This document shows, piece by piece, positions 12,701-25,700 of a stretch of 64,000 bases of DNA; positions within the stretch are counted from its first letter, which is position 1, and each line of letters begins with the position of its first letter. The stretch lies in assembly GCA_036971715.1 (NCBI GenBank), contig JAVHJL010000003.1, positions 1,798,001 to 1,862,000 on the forward strand. Reading direction: 5' to 3'. Both the position numbers and the translations under genes were made by a program. Origin of the DNA: Arthrobotrys musiformis. Its lineage: Eukaryota; Ascomycota; Orbiliomycetes; Orbiliales; Orbiliaceae. The notes under the pieces were generated by a model. The model worked only from the letters and a program-made list of their open reading frames with translations, was not told the DNA's origin and did no database searches.

Positions 12701-13134
12701 GACAAAGATCCTGTCGCACAAAGGAACGAGTGCAATCTGGATAGCTACAGTGATATATTTGCTTTGGCTCGTCTAAAGATATCATGTTATATCAATTAGA
12801 TACTGCGGGTTTGGCCTCAAAAGGCGGGGGGTAGGAGGCAAAACTTACGATTAAGCTGATGCCGATATAAGTGTTCAGCTCTCGAATATGACTTTCCGCA
12901 GCCAGCATGTGTACACTCGTATTTCTTATCCATCCCTTTTCGACTCCGTCTTCGTTTCCTTTTTAGTGGGGAAGCGGCTGTTGCATCACCAGCTTCTGCA
13001 ATAACGTCGGCCATTTCTTTATCAGATCCTTCCTCATCTATCGCGTCTACTAGATTGTCCTCGGAATCCCTATCTTTTTCTCTCCCTCTCTCTTCCGGCG
13101 GCGGCACCGCATGCTGGTACTGTGGTACTGCCAT
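9768..13134 (-). CDS. C2H2 zinc-finger transcription factor with fungal-specific regulatory domain
   Basis: Two exons, 13134-12849 and 12772-9768, give 1096 aa. Exon 1 encodes an acidic start, a basic patch (LKRKRRRSRKG, a likely nuclear localisation signal) and finger 1, C-x4-C-x12-H-x3-H at about residues 73-96. Its last zinc ligand His is made by splicing (C|AC). Finger 2 (CSYPDC...HQERH) follows at about 103-126. A long Ser/Pro/Asn/Gln-rich linker runs to about residue 540. Then comes a fungal_trans-type domain (about 555-860) with the signature FWQHFHPQLPILHKPTF. This is the usual build of nuclear Pol II regulators of the double-C2H2 plus fungal_trans type. Target genes are unknown. It is the nearest regulator to the siderophore NRPS, but 6.6 kb of gene-free DNA lies between them, so a regulatory link is not implied. 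Confidence 0.9.
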
Positions 13135-14068
13135 TTTTCCGGGGTTAAGGCGTCCTTGTCGGTTGCCAAGTGTCCTCCTACAACTGATATCCCAACGCCT
13201 CCCTCCTCGATAGTGATAAATGAACTGAAGCCGGAAGAATTCGATGACACAAGAACTCGTGAGATAAAACGGATGTCTACAGAAGGAGTAAACTAAGTCG
13301 CGATCCTAGAATCCGGGGGGAAAGTTCCAAGGTGTGGGAAAGATCGATGAAGTGTTCGAATCCGTCGAGGTACCAATGTAGAGGAACGAGCACAGGGAAT
13401 TACAGTTATCGAAGTGTCGAGCTAGGCCGGTTCCCCTCTTCCAACAGTGATCCAAGTTCACGGAAAGGATAAAAGTGTTCACCAAGTGGTTACACAAGAA
13501 ACTCTACGGGTGACAAAAGTTGGGGTTGGATGCGTTTTTTTTTTTTGCCCGGCTGGTTAATGTTCTGCTAGATTGACCATGTGATTAGATGCCGAAACTG
13601 GTTGATCGTCGAATGTGTTACTAATAATGTTGACTTGGATTGTAGCCTTGTTGGATTTTAATTCTCCAGGATTGTGGAGATCGAGAGGAATGTGAGGTTC
13701 GAAAGGATAGAGATGAAAAGCAAGGGAGGGGTTTTTCAATGTATGGGTGCGACTCGGGCTCCGTGCGCTAGTAGCGGAGAAGGTATCAACAATCGGCCAC
13801 AGTTATTCTAGTTGCTGGAGTCGTCGCTCCAGAAGGCCAAGGCGCCGCAAGATGTCCGACAGGCAAAAAAGGGGGATCTCGAAACCGTCGGCTGTATAAT
13901 ATGACTATGGTGTGCCTTCTCAAAGGAATCTGAGGCATATGCGCATGTACATGGACATGTCGTTAGCGGATGGCTGGAAGGGTTCGAGAAAGTCGCCTTA
14001 AGAACAAGCAAATGCAAAGACGCAAAGCATCTTCAAAATAAAAATGGAAAAATAATAATGGGACCTGG

Positions 14069-14094
14069 AAAAAAAAAAAAAAAAAAAAAAAAAA
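14069..14094. repeat. homopolymer A(26)
   Basis: Uninterrupted run of 26 A, followed by further A-rich sequence to about 14130. No target-site duplication or retroelement sequence is adjacent, so this is treated as simple sequence. Confidence 0.9.
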
Positions 14095-16011
14095 CTGAAA
14101 ACGAAAAAAAACCGAAAAAAAAGAAGAAACGTGGAGAAGGGTATCACAGGGGAGGGTATTGGAAAGGTGGGAAAATTACAGATAAAGAATGGGAAAAGGT
14201 CGAGAGATCCCAGGCATTAGGTAATGTCGTGGCAGTGTGTCGAGGATAATCGAAACCGACCTGCCCAGATGTATGTGTTCCGGAGTGGCAAGATCTTAAG
14301 AATAGATTAGGGAAAAAATAAGATATCTCGAAGAAGAAAATGAATATTATCCTAGCAATAATAAAATATAAAAAAATAAAAAATAAAAATAAAAAAAGAT
14401 ACGAAAGGGTCCGGTCCAAAAACAACCACCACCACTTTGCATCTACATCAGCGGGAGAATATTTGACGTTTACTGCAAGGGAACTGCGTGCTGGGTATCC
14501 AGAAGTTGTTATACGGACTGGAGAAAATCGACGGCGGTGCGTGACAGACAGGTGACCCGACTAGCAAATAAGAGCGACATCTCACTTGAGTTTCCGAGCG
14601 ATTAAAGCGGGATGGGCCACCTGTAATAGTAACTCAAAGCCCCGTCCTCTTATTTGCCCCCTCCCTCTTGGTTTAAAATTTTTCGTTAGTTTTGAAGCAG
14701 GTCACAAAAAAAGGTGGTGTCTGCCCCGTTTCTTTTTCAACGTGCTAAGGCTTTTGAGCTTTGTCGCGAGGAAGAAAAAGGAATAAGGTGCACATGGGCA
14801 TGGTCCGGCAGGGAAATGGACCGGGACCAGGGCAATGAGACTGGTGCGAAAAAGCGAGAGCTGGAAAGCACTCCTCCATGGTCTGATATACGATATGCAG
14901 CTTGAACGAAAAAGATAAATACTCACCGACGTACACGTTAGACAAAAACCAAAAAGAAGATTAATATTGGCTCCCTCCAGCGAGGAGCAGCATTAGTCTA
15001 CACATTCGACCCGCCCAAACGACCTGCCAGGAGGTGCGGAGACTTGTTTTGAAGCGAAAGTACCCAAAACTCGCGTTGCCGAAGTGTCCTGGATTGGTAT
15101 CAATTATTACCAAACATGTAAGTAAAATGAGTATGTCCACAAGGAGAAGAGTTCCGGAAGGTCGTCTGCAGACTGCCCTGGGTGAGGATCTGAGGGCTAT
15201 TATTGGACTCACAAATGCGGAGAAGCTCTCATTCGATGCAGCTGTTAGTTAGCTTGCAATTACGGGTCTTTCAACGTGCACCGTATGTATAAAAAGGTAC
15301 ACTACTGGAATCCAGCGCGGCACAGAAACAAAACGGCAGCATCAGGCCTCAAGCTGGCTCTTGTCCTGACAGAGATAGCCGAAGATGGAAATTTACCCTG
15401 GGCGGGAGGATGGGTTCGGGGCTTGGGCTGACCGAGGTTCAAGATCGGAACGGATGTGAGGGTGTCGAACAGGCCTGTACAGGAAGGTGGTTCTGTCAGC
15501 TATACATCCACAGTACTCACCCACTGTACACTCGGTTTTCCGGCTTCTGGAAAATTAATTGACAAGAGAATCTCTAAATTACAAAGCAAGACCGGTAGTT
15601 AAACTCGTAGTCGAATAGGCAGGAGAGAGCTCGAGCCTGCGTCGCATCCAACCTCAAGATTTAATCAATCCTTCGACTACTTGCACTGCGTATTATTTTA
15701 GAGTCTTGGACCATCGAACTGCGATCAATGCCAGGGAGGCTTGATATTGCAGCAGGAAGCTGCGACTAGTAATTCATCCTTGGCCCGCACTCAAAATTTT
15801 TCCCGCCATACTATTCCCAAATCCTCGTCTTCCGAAACATACTACAGCCCTCTATGGGAAAAGACTAGACTCTGCCTCGTCCCGTAGGAATATCATGGGT
15901 ATGGAGCTTAAGATCGCATGGAAAACCCATAGAAGCTACTCCATTCATAGCGTCGAACAGTCCATTTCGTTTTGAGGTTAACCACAATATCATGCATGTT
16001 GCTTGTCACAC

Positions 16012-16031
16012 TTTTTTTTTTTTTTTTTTTT
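16012..16031. repeat. homopolymer T(20)
   Basis: Uninterrupted run of about 20 T in gene-free DNA. No flanking element is recognised. Confidence 0.9.
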
Positions 16032-19000
16032 GACAGCCATTACCATAACGAGAGGACGGATGCTGAGAAGGCAGGTGGGTCTACGGGAGCCCAAGTGACG
16101 CCGTGAGACGGATATCACACGTTGTGATTTATCAACATCAGTTTGCAGGGCCGGTTACCCGTTTAAAAAACCCCTAATACTCTGCCCCAACCACAACAGT
16201 CACAGGCAAGCGGATAGCGTTGGGCCACCGACGATGCAGTTTCATGCAGCCTCAAAAAAGCCATCCTTTACAATCAATTGGGTAGAGATTCGAAGCAATA
16301 TTGTCGTACTTGCATACATATGTGCAGAAGTATATTATATTACCCCCCTCTTCACGAGTCCAGTATACTATACACCCCTTTGCGTAGACGGTGTGGTATT
16401 CTTTTCCCATTCCCAACCCCCTTGGAAGATCAAACAGCTATGTAGGTACACACAATCACAGGCTTCTGATAATTGTTCAATCCAAGTCGCCCAGTAGATC
16501 TGGTTGAGATTTTACCCGCGAAACGACCCTCGCAAGAGTGCCATGCAAGACATGGCGCACGTTGATCCGTGACCCAGAAAATTAGTGTTCCTGCTCGGGC
16601 CTCCACCATTGCATCTCAGCGGATCTTATCTGAAGGATATTTGTACCCGAAACTGTCACCCAAGCAAGTACGGAGTAGATTCCCTCGATCGGATTAACTA
16701 TGTACCTCGAGCGCGAGCCCGCTCCTAGCTCCTCTTGAGTCGATGCCTTTCCCGCCCAAAGAGAATCGAGTCCCGTTCCCAGGAATTATATCTCGACACG
16801 CTACTTGAAGCTATCTCTGATCCGAGATCATCCTGGATATCCCTTGCTCTGTAGGGATCTAGGTAGAGTACGAATTTTGGCAAATGCCTGCCGCAGTAGT
16901 ACTGGTAATGGTCGAGATGCAGATAGTAAGCCTGGCACATTCCGGCCGTCTCGTGTCTATGCAAAGTAGTGTTACTTGGCAGCATGGAGACCTGGGCGTC
17001 ACGAGGAATCTTTATCACAGCTTGCATCCCAATGAACGCCACACACCTACTGGGAAGTTTTGGCTCCCTTGATGATGCATGACCCCGCACCAAGATGTAG
17101 CGATATTAAGGGTGTCGTCTCTTAATATTATGTCCTTCAACTTTTTTTTTTTGATTTGGCGTGTGGGCATGCGAACAATTTGCCAACAATGAAGGAAGAG
17201 GCTGAACAGAGATCCACAGATCCGAAAAAGCAACTGCGAGTACTGTCTATTTTGTAGTCGGCGAGCTGCACTCAAGCTTGATCTTTTTGGGAAAACCACC
17301 CTTCCCTCCACAACCGAGCGTCGAAAGTTGATGCATCCGGGTTCCAGTGATTCTTTCGTCTTAACAGACGAACCCTCCGAACCGAATACACATGTCCCGT
17401 AAACTCGGGCGAAACAAAATGGCTCGTCGGCTGTTTGAACTTGCTCGATGGTTGTGTCTGAGGTTCGACAAGTGGGGGTCACTAGTGGGAGTGGGGGCCG
17501 CGAATCCGAACCTCTCTCGCTCGCAAAGCTTGCAAGCCCAGATTCTGCCTAAATGCGCGATATTCAACCTTAAACCCATAACCTCCAGCCAATATAAAAG
17601 CCCATTTTATGTTTCACGCGCTTTCCGTTTGCCAAAACGGCGCAAGGAAGGGGGAGGGAAAAAACTGCATGCCCTTTGAGCCCCTCGATTATTCATCGAG
17701 ATGTTCGAGATTGCGCGCAAGCGGCGAACACCATGAAATCTGAGATTGAAGCTTGTTCTCAGTGACCCACAAACATCCCAGAGCCAATTAAACGGCTCGA
17801 ATTTCATTCGCTGGGATTAACCGTTCCTTTTTGGTTCGTCGCACGCATTCCTTTTACCCCAGACCTGATTTGTCTTTAAAATGAATGGTTAAGCTGGGGA
17901 AGAAGGTTTATCAAATTGGTGGCGCGCCATGCAAATCCCAATATGATTGGAAACCGTCGGCCTTCGCTTGGACCTCCAGTCAAACGACACCCTCTTATAG
18001 CACATATACTATATTGAAAATAAGAAATTACTTCATTCTGTTAGGCAAGAAATTCGAAAGAAGGGAGACCCTTCCTCGAAACAGGAATAGTCAAAATCGC
18101 ATCCCAGAACCCAAAATTGCCCATGATACCGCCGGTCGTCTCCGAGAATTCGGTTGTGATCCGTCATATCCCACCCTTCCTCCTCGCTTCCCCCACTCTC
18201 TGATGACAACAACTGTGGAGTTTCCAAGTTTTCCACATAAGCCCACTGTATCACCATTTCGTGTGAAAGGTAGTATGTAAGGTACATAGTGTCGCCTGCT
18301 GCCTGCATACGAACCAGATCCGGGGGAAGCCTACGCTACGCTCTTAAGCCATCAGGCGTCGACATCAGAGGCGGCGCGCGCGGCGTAGGGTAGCCACTTG
18401 GGCTTCTGCCAAAGAACTGGGACTTTCAGGCACGCTCTTCATCTGAAACTCTTTTTATTGAAAAGTTTTCCTGTTCCCTCGGTACACCAGACCAGGCTGC
18501 ATATTCCAAACGTAATCGTTCGCGCTCCCATTGGACAGGGTGAAACTTCAGAAAAAACTGATCCCATGTCTTTGATGTCTTGGGATCAATCTTCAAATAC
18601 GCAGTACCACCGATCCGACATGCTGGTTCGAGAGCCACATTTTGGTCATCATGCATCAACGAAAGAGTTTTCCTTCTCTGTCATGTCACGTCACTTTTTT
18701 TGTTAAACTTCGATGCGGCCTGAAAGCCTCAGTTGAAATTGGTCCCTGCTTTTGTTTGATTGAATGGAGCAAAAAAAAAAAATTGAAGCACAGCCCACTT
18801 TCATTAAGATCTCCACACGTGCCCTGAGATCCATAGCTGGTACTACGTAGTGCCACCCCCAAACTGACGCCGATTTCGCACGATTGCTCGCGTGAGCTGT
18901 CCCTTTATGGAGTAACAAAGGGTTTTATATTGCGCTTCAACTGTGGGTCATCAAACTAGTTCTCCATCTTTATGACATCTGCGGATGCTGCCTTATCCTT

Positions 19001-19756
19001 ATTGCGGGCTTGGAAAAGACCGAGAGTGGGTTGATCTTAAGTAAGAATATCTCCTCGGCAGTACTATTGATCCGTAGACAGGGCTGCAATGCTACATACT
19101 TCTTTAATTCTGCATTGAATACAGTAGGAATCATTATGCTTAGTTAAGCTAGGTGGTCCAGACTCAGTCTCTAAAACGGTCTAAACCCGACCTATAGTAA
19201 GCCTGTAATGACATTCCAAGTGGCAGAAAGAACTGAACTGAACGGCGTTTATAGGATTATTGCATGTAATACGAGGAGGCCGGCCGTCCTTGTGCATGAC
19301 TGCCAGCTTCGGATATCTGCGACATATTTTCCGTATTTCGTCCGATCATCCGTTCCACAATTGCAAGCGTATACACATGGTATAGATACAGTCTAAACGC
19401 AAAGACGGAGTATGAAAATACACGCCCTCCGATACGTAGACATGTATTCTCTACAATAGCCAGATCAACAATAGCAAGACATAGCCAGCCCATAGATATG
19501 CGAACAGTTTGGGTTCCACGCTAGTAGTGGAGGAATTCGAGTATTACTTTAGTTAATAACATGAATAGCTATAGCATAGTAGAACGGTAGAAAAAACAAA
19601 AACACCAGGTAACAGCTAAACTCCAGAAATGTATTACCCCAGACCAAAATATTGGTGACAAGAACAAACAAAACATTTCAAAATGCAATCGAATCAAACA
19701 AAACTGCAGTATGAAAAACCAAGCTGGAACATGCATAGCAATTACCAAAGAAAAAT

Positions 19757-22700
19757 CTATTCAAAATGCATCAGCCCTTCCTTAATCTCCTCGGAAATCT
19801 TCCGAAGGTCGATGTTGTCAAGGTACTTCTTGGCAGCAAATAATCCAACATCGACAAACCCATTTCTCAGAGCCATCTCAAGGTCAAGATTTGTCTGTTC
19901 GAAAAACAGTTAGTGAAACGTAATTCCCGACAAATTGGCTGAAAATACTATAGTAAACATACCTGGATAATAGTATCCTTCGAGCGAAGCGATCCTGGCA
20001 TTGAAAATTCCCTTCCAGTCGGAGTTCCAGCCGAAAGTTCAAATCGCTCAAATAAGCCTCCAGCCCGGCTATTACCATCCAGCTTGTCTTCCTTCAAAAA
20101 GTTGACAAAACTGTCAACGCGAATCCCAGTCCACTGATAAATTTCCATTAGGCTTGTGGTTGCAGCATCGCTTGTGCTGATCTTGAGCAAATCTTCTTGG
20201 ACTTGTTTGGCAAGGTCAAGGAGAGAGGATTTGGATGCACTCTTCACCATGAGAGGAACCATGTTCAAGGTCGGCGTTGTCTGGACTCCTTCAGAAGACT
20301 CACTCAAATGACGATTGGAGAGGTAGACGCCGAAGATAGGGCTGTCCTTCTGAACAATTCTGGAAATGATCTGTCCAAAACAGGCTATGCTCAAGGAATG
20401 AAGAGAGATACCGTGTTTTCGGCAGGCGGCATCGATCTTGGAGCCGTCAGGAACTTGTCTCTCGGTGTACAGCTCAACTCTTTCCGTAACGCCAGAATCT
20501 CCATTTGGAGGTAGTGGTGTGGATTCCGAGTTTGTAAAGTATTTTGTCCAGAATTCCTTGGTCTGAGAGCTTGAAGAAGTGATGACTGGCTTGCTTGGCT
20601 TGGGAAGGGCCATCTCCTCATCTTTGTAAAGATCAGACAATTGGGAGAGAAGAGTGGGGAGAGTGAAGGCATCGTAGAGGGCATGGTGGAGAGTAACGAA
20701 AACATATGATTCCTTTCTCGAACTGACCAAGTGTACTCGAATGGAAGGAGTGTTCATCTCGTACTCCCTCTCTTGTTCCTCTTGGTTGATCTGCTGCAAG
20801 CTCGACTCAACTATGGAGTCCGAGTCAAAGTACGTGGAACGGAAACTAGGCGAGGCGCGTCTGTGAACAACTTGGAAGATATCATCGCCATCCGCAGCGA
20901 AGGAGGTTCGCAGGATTGGGTTAGCGTTCACAAGTCGGTCAAGTGCACGCCTCAATCTCGGCGATCTCAGCACCTCCGCGGACTTGAAGGAGAATGTTGG
21001 AAGAAATATCCTTCCCTCCGATGACTCCCAGGCTTTGATCAAAAAGATTTGGCCGGCTGTCGCGGGGGATACATACTCAACATCACCTTTCTTTAGACCA
21101 GCAGCTGTGATTACTTTCTCGAGCTGCGCCAATGAGATTTGAGGTCCGGTCGGTTTCCGAGAGGTGGCTGGAGACTGTTGCTTTTTATCCAAGAACAAGC
21201 AGATTTTCCTAACTGTTGACTCCCTCAGAATCTCGCTGACAGCAATAAAAATCGAGTGCTTTCGGAGTTCTGAGGCCAGTCGGATAGCTGAAATTGAGTC
21301 GATGCCAAGATGGAAGATAGAGGTTGAGGGCTTAATATCACTTTCAGCGACTTTGGACACAGTGCTGATAGCGCGGACAACCTGCTGTTCGAGATCTCCA
21401 TAATTATCGGACTCTGATGGGGATTCCTCTACCTCGGCGTTTCGAGCTACCTCACTCTGTAGCCTCGCGCGTAGGTTATTGCCAAGCTGAGAACGAGTGA
21501 ATTGTTGGTAGCCCCATAGCGGGTTTCCAATGATCTTCTGAAGGATTGCGTCGAGGGTATCAAGGGTATCATCTGCATCTTGAGAGCCCATAGCATTACC
21601 CGATGCCGACATCCTCCAAGTGAGATCGTCGCCAGTCACTTCGATCTCAACCGCAAGAGCGTACTAGAAATTTTGTTAGTATATATGCGAAAGGTGGGGA
21701 CTTCAAGGGAATCTTACCTCAATTTGAGAAGCTCCTCCGATGGACCTCCACAGCTTGACGTCTTCTTCCGATCCCTTGTTCTTCTGGTACACAAAGAGAG
21801 CATCGAACATTCGCTGTCCAGGTTCACAGACATTCTTCTGGATATCTCGAAGAAGGACGAATTGGTGCTCCAGACTCTGGGAGTAGCTACTCTGCATCGA
21901 AGTCAAAACGTTGGAGGCATTTCCATGAAGAACCGCGCGAACTGGGATTGTGTTCATAGTCGGGAACATGTACTGTTCCGACTCCTCGGTTTCCCTTCCG
22001 GAGATAACTGTTCCAAATACAACATCATCCTGCGAGAAGATATCAGAGAGTAAAAGGCCTAGACATGCTTGACCCAACACCGGCTCCGAAATTCGTTGTT
22101 CTCGACAGAATTCAGCGAACTTCGATACCGATACCTTAGAGCTTCGTTCCGCTTTCCAGACTTGTCCATCGGAGCTAGTCACTGGGAAGGTTCGAGGCTT
22201 CGCGTTTGATAGGAGGTGTTTCCAAAATCCCAGACTATTTTTAGAATCTAAGTTCAAAACCTTTTCAAGGAATGGCTTGTAGTCTGGGCGAATTGTGCTC
22301 TGTTCGTCGTATTCTCGGGCGACATCGTCGAGAAGTAAACCAATGGAGCGGCCGTCATAGAGAGCATGGGAGATCGACAAGATCATCAACACCCTTTTGT
22401 CGCTTCGCACGATACCAAGCGCCAGTGGTGCTTTTCTCGACTTATGGCTAGCCATGAGCTCATCCACGCGACCCGATTCGTGTTCACTTGTGGTTTCGAC
22501 AACATCCCATTCTAAAGGTAGATCCTTCCACACGATTTGGATGTAATCTGTTGAAGTCCCGAGTTCGAGGTCATGTGCTTCCTCGAAAGTTGTGCGAAGG
22601 ATAGGGTTCTTCTTGATGACGGCTTTCCAGGCTGCCTGAAGTTTCTTGATATTGATACCTCTTTGAAGCTCCAAAACGTCATGGTTGAAGTAAAGAGCAA

Positions 22701-25700
22701 AGTCTGAACCAATTGACTCGGCAATCATAACATCTTGGAGAGGGGTGGTAGGCAGAATCGACTCAACCTTCTTCAAACTTTCCGTTGAGAGTTTCAACGC
22801 CTTCTGTGCAGCAATTTCGAATTTTTGAAGAGTATTCTTCTTGGAATCCGAGGGATTGGTCTGAGATTTGAGAGAACCGAGGTGCACCATCATGCGTTCG
22901 ATCGTAGCTTCGCGCATAATATCGCTTACCTTGAGGTGAATGTTCTTCTTCAGAAGTCTTGAGGAGAGGCGAATGGCTTCAACGCTGTCGAGCCCGACTT
23001 GGTAGATTGAAGACTTCTCAGTGATAACATTTTCTTCAACACCAGTAAGGACGGAGAGCTCTCGACGAATAGTCACGGCGGCTTCGGTCCATGTGAAATT
23101 TGCTGGCTTTGGTGTGACTGGTCGTTTGACTTCTTTCTCACCGGACTTTAGATCGAAGGCATCGCCCTCAACTTCCCGAAGAACGGAGACTTCCTGTTCT
23201 GGGTTTTTAAGGAGATCCGCGATACCCATTACGATAGATTTCAGGAGCAAAGAGTTGTCAGACTCATCGAGGTAGGCAGAGCTTGTGTTAACTGAGATAG
23301 TGTACCGGCCGTCAGTGCCTTGTTGGATTTCAAGCGCAATCGGGTAATCTGGTATCGCGGCGGAATCAATCTCTCGTAAAGCCCTGTCCTCAGCTAACGG
23401 TGTAGCTGGTTGGAATACAAACAAGACGTCGAATAGGGGCTTGCTTCCTTGACCAACCCATTTGCTGATTTGGCGGAGAGGAGTATGGTGGAATGGGATA
23501 CTGCTAGTGTTGAAAGCGTGAGCTTTTTGGGCATATTCTTTCCACGTAGCTCCTTTGCTGATAGGTAGGTAGCAAGGGATGCTATTGAATAGTGGGCCAA
23601 TGCAAGTGTCAATTCCATCAACTGTGAAAGAACGGCCTGAAGTGATAATTCCCATTACAACTTGCTTTTCCTGGAGTCTGGCGAGTGCTTGAATACAAGC
23701 GACCTGGAAAAGAGCCTGAGTAGTGCAGCTCAGATCACGAGCCACTCTTTCAATGTCGGACTTCGATGCTTCAAGGGTATGGCTTAGAACTTGCTCCTTC
23801 GCTTCTTCCACCTGACCCGTTGGTTTTAAAAGACCGACTTCAGCGCCTCGGAAATGGTCCGCCCAAAACTTTTTCGCAGCTGTGGTATCCAGAGAAAGAA
23901 TTCTGGGAACGGCATCTGTGAATTGCATACGCTTGGTGGGTTGGTGACCGGACAAAAGACTTTCAACGTCAGATAAAATTATTGGCATGCTAGTACCATC
24001 ATACAAGGCATGGAAGATCGACAAACGGAGGAAGTTGGTTTGGCCGGAGATGTACTCGAAGCTGACTGGAGGAGCAGCAAAATCTGCCATCTCAAGTGGC
24101 TTGCTACGACTATTTCCAAAAGGTCCATTTGAGGAAGCAGAAGCGGTTGTCCAAGACACCTGAGATTTCTTTAGAACTACTTGTGCGATACCGTCAGAGG
24201 TTTCACAGAAGCAAGTCCGTAGGATATCAGTTCGGTCGATAACTTCCTGCCATGCTTTCTTGAGAGCCTGGGATGTGGTATTTTGCGAGACTTCGAAACA
24301 GAACGTGTTGTAGTACAGAGGAACATCTGAGTTCAATGCCCGCGCAATCATACCCTCCTGCAATGGAGTACAGGGCTTGATGCTTTCGATGTCTTCTTCT
24401 TTTAGGCCGAGAGCGGAGCACACTTCAAAACCATGTTCGATACTGAATGCCTTTATGGATTGGAGTGCGTTTTGGATGTTGTCACCAGCGGGGGAAGCGC
24501 TGGAAGACGACAGGGCCTTAGCGAGGGCAGCAATAGTAGAATCTAGAATTAGTAGATAATTAGTAGTTTATAATTGTAAGGCTGTTCAATTGATACGGTT
24601 GCGATAAGACTTACTTTGCATCACAAGTGAAACTTCGATATTTTGGAATCCCTTTCTCCGCAGTCTGTTCGAGAACCCGACAATTGAAACAGAGTCAAGG
24701 CCGAGTTGAAAGAACGACACATTTTTAGATACGGAGGAAATATCAATTGAAACTTCTCCCAAGGTATCGCGGATGGCCTTCTCGGTTTCCGAGAGTTCTT
24801 CGTCTCCAGAGCTTATCTCCTCGAAGCTCTGAATGACTTCCATGGAAGTATTCGCGAAGAGATTTCTAAGGGTACGTTCATCGACCTTGTTATTGACGGT
24901 CAAAGGTAGCTTGGTGATGGGAAGGATGTACGTTGGAACCATGTAAACGGGAAGGCGAGACTGGCAAGTTTGGAGAATTCTAGATCCTGTCTCAGTACCA
25001 GGGAAGGACTTAAGTAGCTGCGTCTGTGCGGATGATTCGCGACCCTGAGCGCTGGAATTGAATGAGACAAATGAGACCAATTGTTGAACCTGCTGCTGAC
25101 CATGCTGACACACGAGAGTTACAATTTCTGCAACATCTTTGTCTGCGCTCCTGATGGTCTCGTTGATTTCTCCAAGCTCAAGTCTCTGGCCTCTCAGTTT
25201 GACCTGGTCATCCGCTCGTCCAAGGTAGTCGAAACAGCCGTTGTGGAGTTGTCGAACAAGGTCTCCGGTTCTGTACATGCGCTTGCCGTTGACCCATGGG
25301 AATCGCTCTTCAGTAAGGTCTGCCCGATTGAGGTATCCGTCTCCAACTAGGGCACCAGTGACGCAAAGTTCACCGACAGCACCTTGGAGGACAGGAATCA
25401 TTGTCTTGGGCTTCAAAACCATGGATCCAACGTTGACGAACTGTGGGCCAATGTTACTTGGTCTGCCGTTTCTTGGAACTCTGGGATACATGGTAACACC
25501 AATAGTCGCTTCGGTAGGTCCGTATCCGTTGTAGATCACATTTTCCTCGCCCCATGCGTCCAAGACGTCCTGCTTCAACTTTTCGCCACCAGTGATGAAC
25601 ACACCTCGACAAAGAGTTGGGCAATCCTCTGGGGTGATAAGACGGGCAAGACTGGGTGTGAGATCGATGTGAGTAATTTGTAGAGCACGAATGGCATTCC

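Larger units (their letters stand above)
13135..19756. other. 6.6-kb region without recognisable genes
   Basis: Lies between the 5' end of the C2H2 gene and the 3' end of the NRPS, so nearly all of it is upstream of the transcription factor. The longest open frames (17885-18280 +, 17482-17015 -) have no domain features, and I could not splice neighbouring frames into a convincing product. Contains a 26-A run (14069-14094), a 20-T run (16012-16031), A/AAT-rich sequence around 14340-14400, and a short GC-rich patch near 18360-18390. A non-coding transcript or large promoter is possible but nothing in the sequence proves it. Confidence 0.5.

Noticed and set aside
14069..14094. A(26) run as the poly-A tail of a retrotransposed copy
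   Set aside because: No adjacent coding relic or target-site duplication was found; simple sequence is the simpler reading.
17885..18280. 131-codon plus-strand frame in the 6.6-kb gap
   Set aside because: No recognisable domain or signal, overlapped by an equally plausible antisense frame, and no consistent exon structure.
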